From: Jatrophihabitans cynanchi
GTDB lineage: Bacteria > Actinomycetota > Actinomycetes > Mycobacteriales > Jatrophihabitantaceae
NCBI RefSeq assembly: GCF_027247405.1
Contig: NZ_CP097463.1
Location: 868,001-932,000, forward strand
Direction: 5' to 3'
Length of the DNA: 64,000 bases
Shown piece by piece: positions 61,014 through 64,000 of the stretch. Made by a program: the position numbers and the translations under genes. Within the stretch, counting starts at the first letter, position 1. Each line of letters starts with the position of its first letter. The notes beneath the pieces are model-generated. The model saw nothing but the letters and a program-made list of their open reading frames with translations, ran no database searches and was not told the DNA's origin.

Positions 61014-62110
61014 GGCAGCACCATAGCCGCGACCGTCGGACCGCCCGGCGGGCTCTGCACCGCGAGCGTGCCGTCGAACGCGCCGAGCCGCCGCTCGATC
61101 CCGCGCAGCCCGGTGCCGCGCGCCGGGTCGGCGCCGCCGGTGCCGTTGTCGCTCACCTGCAGGTGCAGCGCCCCGTCGCGATGCTCCAGCCGGACTTCGG
61201 CGGCCGTCGCACCGCTGTGCTTGATCACGTTGGTGACCGTCTCGGCAACGGCGAAGTAGGCCGCCGACTCGACCGGCGCGGGCAGCCGCTGCGGGACGTC
61301 GGCCTGCACCGCGATCGGGATCGGCGACGCGAGGCACAGCGCCTGGACCGCGCCCACCAGGCCGCGGTCGGCCAGCACCGGCGGGTGGATGCCGCGCACC
61401 AGGTCACGCAACTCGGTCAGCGCCTGGCTGGACGTCTCGCGCGCCTCGGCGAGCAGGGCGCGCACCGCGTCCGGGTCCCGCGCCAGCTGCTCCTCGGCCA
61501 TCCCGAGGCTCATGCCGAGCGCGACCAGCCGGGCTTGCGCGCCGTCGTGCAGGTCGCGCTCGATGCGGCGCAGTTCGGCCGCGGACGTGTCGACGGTCTC
61601 GGCGCGCGACTCGGTCAACTGCTGGACGCGTTGGGCCAGCGTGGTCCGATCGTTCGGCGCGAGCAGGGCGCAGGCCAGGTAGGCGTGCACGCGGATCAGC
61701 ACGCCCGCCGGCAGCCACCAGAACAGCAGGTCCAGGATCGCCTCGACGATGGCCATCAGCGACAGCGCCAGCCCGACGGTCGCGTTCACGGTCAGCCAGG
61801 CGAGATCCCGCCAGGTGGCCGGGTCCGCGAGCAGGGCACGCAGCCGCACCAGCAGGTTCCCCGGCACCGGGCGCAGGTAGGGCGAGCCGAGTTCGCGGCC
61901 CAGCAGCGCGCCCGCGTACCGGCGGTGCACGTTCCCGATCGGGCGCACCGCCACGATGCCGCCGAAGACCATCGGCAGGCCGATCCACACCAGCACCAGC
62001 GGGAAGCCGGCGAGGGTCAGCACGAACAGCACCAGGCTGGCGACGGCGAGCCCGGTCGCAGCACCCGCCCACAGCAGGAGCCGGAGCCGGTTGAGCAGTT
62101 CCTGACGCAT
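60965..62110 (-). CDS. NarL-type sensor histidine kinase
   Basis: The 381-aa product has two N-terminal transmembrane segments (AGAATGLAVASLVLFVLTLAG and PLVLVWIGLPMVFGGIVA) and a second pair around 103-140. A HisKA_3 domain with His188 (RDLHDGAQARL) and a HATPase domain with NVIKHSGATAAEV, DNGTGG and GTGLRGIERRLG follow. The start has AGGAG seven to eight bases upstream. It is divergent from the MMPL transporter, so this system may control that transporter (inference). Confidence 0.9.
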   Translation of the reverse strand: MRQELLNRLRLLLWAGAATGLAVASLVLFVLTLAGFPLVLVWIGLPMVFGGIVAVRPIGNVHRRYAGALLGRELGSPYLRPVPGNLLVRLRALLADPATWRDLAWLTVNATVGLALSLMAIVEAILDLLFWWLPAGVLIRVHAYLACALLAPNDRTTLAQRVQQLTESRAETVDTSAAELRRIERDLHDGAQARLVALGMSLGMAEEQLARDPDAVRALLAEARETSSQALTELRDLVRGIHPPVLADRGLVGAVQALCLASPIPIAVQADVPQRLPAPVESAAYFAVAETVTNVIKHSGATAAEVRLEHRDGALHLQVSDNGTGGADPARGTGLRGIERRLGAFDGTLAVQSPPGGPTVAAMVLPCALSSPRTSPSCGTG

Positions 62111-62269
62111 CCGACACTCCTGAGGCTTCGCGGTGTTCGCAGTGTTCGCGGTGCCTCCATCCTGACCCACCTTCGTGGCCGGGGTGGTGGTGCTAACTCC
62201 ACCGTGCCTGGGGAGCGAGCACCCGTGTGTGCGGCAGGTCCGGACGGCAACGTGAGGTTCGGCCGGCAA

Positions 62270-62317
62270 GCCGTCCGCAACAGATGCCGTCCGCAGCAGA
62301 TGCCGTCCGAAACCCGA
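62270..62317. repeat. Three 16-nt repeats in the MMPL promoter region
   Basis: Units GCCGTCCGCAACAGAT, GCCGTCCGCAGCAGAT and GCCGTCCGAAACCCGA start at 62270, 62286 and 62302, in tandem just upstream of the MMPL start at 62331. The spacing of 16 is not a whole helical turn multiple, and the order near the start suggests regulator sites for this gene or its divergent kinase operon. No binding protein is known. Confidence 0.6.
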
Positions 62318-62330
62318 GAGAGGCGCAGCC

Positions 62331-64000
62331 GTGTCCCAAGCCCCCGCCACCACCCGCAGGCCGGCCACCGTCCGGGTGGCCCGCTGGAGCGCCACCCACC
62401 CGTGGCGCGCGATCGCGCTGTGGCTGGTGTTCGTCAGCGCCTGCATCGCGATCGGCAACCTGTCGGGCCTGCGCACGATCTCCGAGGTCGACGCCACGCC
62501 CGGGCAGGCCGGGCATGCGGCCAAGCTGGTCCACGACTCCGGACTGAGCGAGCCGGCCACCGAGGACGTGCTGATCACCGCCCGGTCGGGCACGCTCGAT
62601 CACGCCGCCGCCGCCAGGGCCGCCCACGACGTGCGCAGCAGGATGGCCGTCCTGCCCGAGGTGGCGAAGGTCGACGCGCCGGTGACGGCGAAGAACGGCG
62701 CCGCGGTGCTCGTCGAGGTCACGCTGCGCGGCAATCCCGGCGACGCGCGCGATCGCGTCGGCCCGCTGCTGGACACGACCGCCAAGACGCAGCAGGCGTT
62801 CCCGGCGCTGCGCGTGGAGCAGGCCGGTGCGGCCTCGCTGACCAACGCGGTCAACGATCAGGTGAGCAGCGACCTCGGCGCGGCGGCGGACTTCAGCCTG
62901 CCGGTCACCCTGGTCATCCTGCTCGTCGCGTTCGGGGCCATCCTCGCCGCCGGCGTCCCGGTGCTGCTCGCGCTGTCCGCGGTCGGCTCGGCGACCGGGC
63001 TGTCCGCGCTGGTCTCGCACCTGATCCCCGATTCCGGCAGTACCTCCTCGATGATCCTGCTGATGGGCATGGCCGTCGGCGTCGACTACTCGCTGTTCTA
63101 CGTCAAGCGGGCACGCAGCGAACGACACCGCCATGGGCGCAGTCACCTGGACGCGATCGAGATCGCCGCCGAGACGTCCGGGCACTCGGTGATCGTGTCC
63201 GGCCTCGCCGTGATCGTCGCGATGCTCGGGCTGTTCGTGGTCGGCGACCCGGTGTTCGCCTCTCTGGCGGCCGGCTCGATCATCGTGGTCGCCGTCGCGG
63301 TGCTCAGCTCGCTCACCGTGCTGCCCGCGGTGCTCGTCAAGCTCGGCCGCCGCATCGACCGTCCCCGCGTGCCGGTGCTGTGGCGCTGGTCCACGGCCGA
63401 CCGCGAGCCCCGGCTGCTGCCGTGGCTGCTGCGTCCGGCGCTGACCCGGCCCGGCCGCACGCTGCTGATCTCGGTGCTCGCGCTCGGTGCGCTCGCCGTG
63501 CCCGCGCTGTCGATGCGCCTGCAGAGCGACACGCTGCAGACCCTGCCGCAGTCGATCGGCGAGACGCACGCGTTCGCGCGGCTCACCGCGGCGTTCCCGA
63601 GCCGGTCGACCACGCACTACATCGTGGTGCAGGCACCGGCCGGCGAGAGCGGTGCGGTGGCGGCGCGGTTGCGCGAGCTGGCCGGCCGGCTGGACGGCGA
63701 CGCGCTGTTCGTCGCCGGCAGTGGTGAGGTGCGCACGTCCGCCGATCACACCGTGCACGTGCTGCAGATCGCGACGGACCGCGACCCGGAGTCGGGCGCC
63801 GCCCGTGACAGCGTGCGCCAACTGCGCGGCACGCTCGTGCCGGGCGCCGTGCGCGGGCTGCACGACGTGCACTGGGCGGTCGGCGGGGAGACCGCGACGA
63901 GCCTGGACACCGACACCGCGCTGTCGAACGCGCTGCCGTGGGTGATCGGCTTCGTGGTGCTGCTGACCATGCTGATCATGGGCTGGGTGTTCCGCTCAGC
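62331..64000 (+). CDS. MMPL-family transporter, N-terminal part (runs off the window)
   Basis: The product is at least 556 aa, translated from GTG 62331 (VSQAPATTRRP). TM1 is near 20-40 (ALWLVFVSACIAIGNLSGL). A helix cluster follows at about 185-330 (PVTLVILLVAFGAILAAGVP; SSMILLMGMAVGVDYSLFYVKR; VIVSGLAVIVAMLGLFVVGD). It ends with a second domain and a further helix at the edge. VGVDYSLFYVKR is the proton-relay helix of the RND/MMPL family. MMPL proteins export lipids, siderophores or drugs in actinomycetes; the substrate is unknown. Confidence 0.9.
   Translation, partial: MSQAPATTRRPATVRVARWSATHPWRAIALWLVFVSACIAIGNLSGLRTISEVDATPGQAGHAAKLVHDSGLSEPATEDVLITARSGTLDHAAAARAAHDVRSRMAVLPEVAKVDAPVTAKNGAAVLVEVTLRGNPGDARDRVGPLLDTTAKTQQAFPALRVEQAGAASLTNAVNDQVSSDLGAAADFSLPVTLVILLVAFGAILAAGVPVLLALSAVGSATGLSALVSHLIPDSGSTSSMILLMGMAVGVDYSLFYVKRARSERHRHGRSHLDAIEIAAETSGHSVIVSGLAVIVAMLGLFVVGDPVFASLAAGSIIVVAVAVLSSLTVLPAVLVKLGRRIDRPRVPVLWRWSTADREPRLLPWLLRPALTRPGRTLLISVLALGALAVPALSMRLQSDTLQTLPQSIGETHAFARLTAAFPSRSTTHYIVVQAPAGESGAVAARLRELAGRLDGDALFVAGSGEVRTSADHTVHVLQIATDRDPESGAARDSVRQLRGTLVPGAVRGLHDVHWAVGGETATSLDTDTALSNALPWVIGFVVLLTMLIMGWVFRS

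Overview
The window is high-GC DNA with very tight gene packing, many GTG starts and several apparently leaderless promoters. That pattern, together with a PimB-type mannosyltransferase, an F420-type LLM oxidoreductase, a QcrCAB/CtaCEF respiratory branch and an AdoK-like kinase, points to an aerobic actinomycete (Actinomycetota). The species cannot be named from sequence alone. No rRNA, tRNA, CRISPR array, integrase or transposase was seen.

Positions 1-31 kb are an accessory and regulatory region made of small regulator-plus-enzyme modules. These include a quinone-reductase-like enzyme with a MarR regulator and paired operators, a ClC transporter, three RibD/DHFR-like reductases, a glycosyltransferase preceded by a tiny Cys-rich protein, an ECF42-type sigma factor with its YCII/DGPF partner, a LigD polymerase domain, an ArsR-DHFR-SRPBCC operon, an FAD reductase-methyltransferase fusion divergent from an XRE-cupin regulator, and a two-component system coupled to a membrane and a secreted protein. 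A CGNR regulator then precedes an MFS exporter. At 22.3-25.0 kb sits a two-gene unit, a KAP-family P-loop NTPase followed by a small protein with the HEPN-type RNxxxH motif. It is the best candidate here for an undescribed conflict or defence system.

Positions 31-60 kb are a conserved core block that I recognise as collinear with the Mycobacterium tuberculosis Rv2184c-Rv2204c region (recalled, not searched). The order is ROK glucokinase, ArsA ATPase, two SRPBCC proteins, FadD15-like ligase, PimB-like mannosyltransferase, a lipoprotein metallopeptidase, a RipC-like NlpC/P60 hydrolase, a NYN protein, a DEDDh/GIY-YIG nuclease, an AsnC-type protein, a CtaG-like assembly protein, TrpD, CtaE-QcrC-QcrA-QcrB, CtaF-CtaC, AsnB, adenosine-kinase-like PfkB and ErpA. 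A c-di-AMP (ydaO-type) riboswitch precedes the NlpC/P60 gene. Between qcrB and ctaF the synteny is broken by a NYN gene, a DUF559/Vsr-like nuclease gene and several families of GC-rich repeats. CtaD (oxidase subunit I) is not in the window.

Positions 58.7-64 kb hold a DoxX-Rieske fusion, a DUF3043 membrane protein, a NarL-type two-component pair and the start of an MMPL transporter that runs off the right edge.
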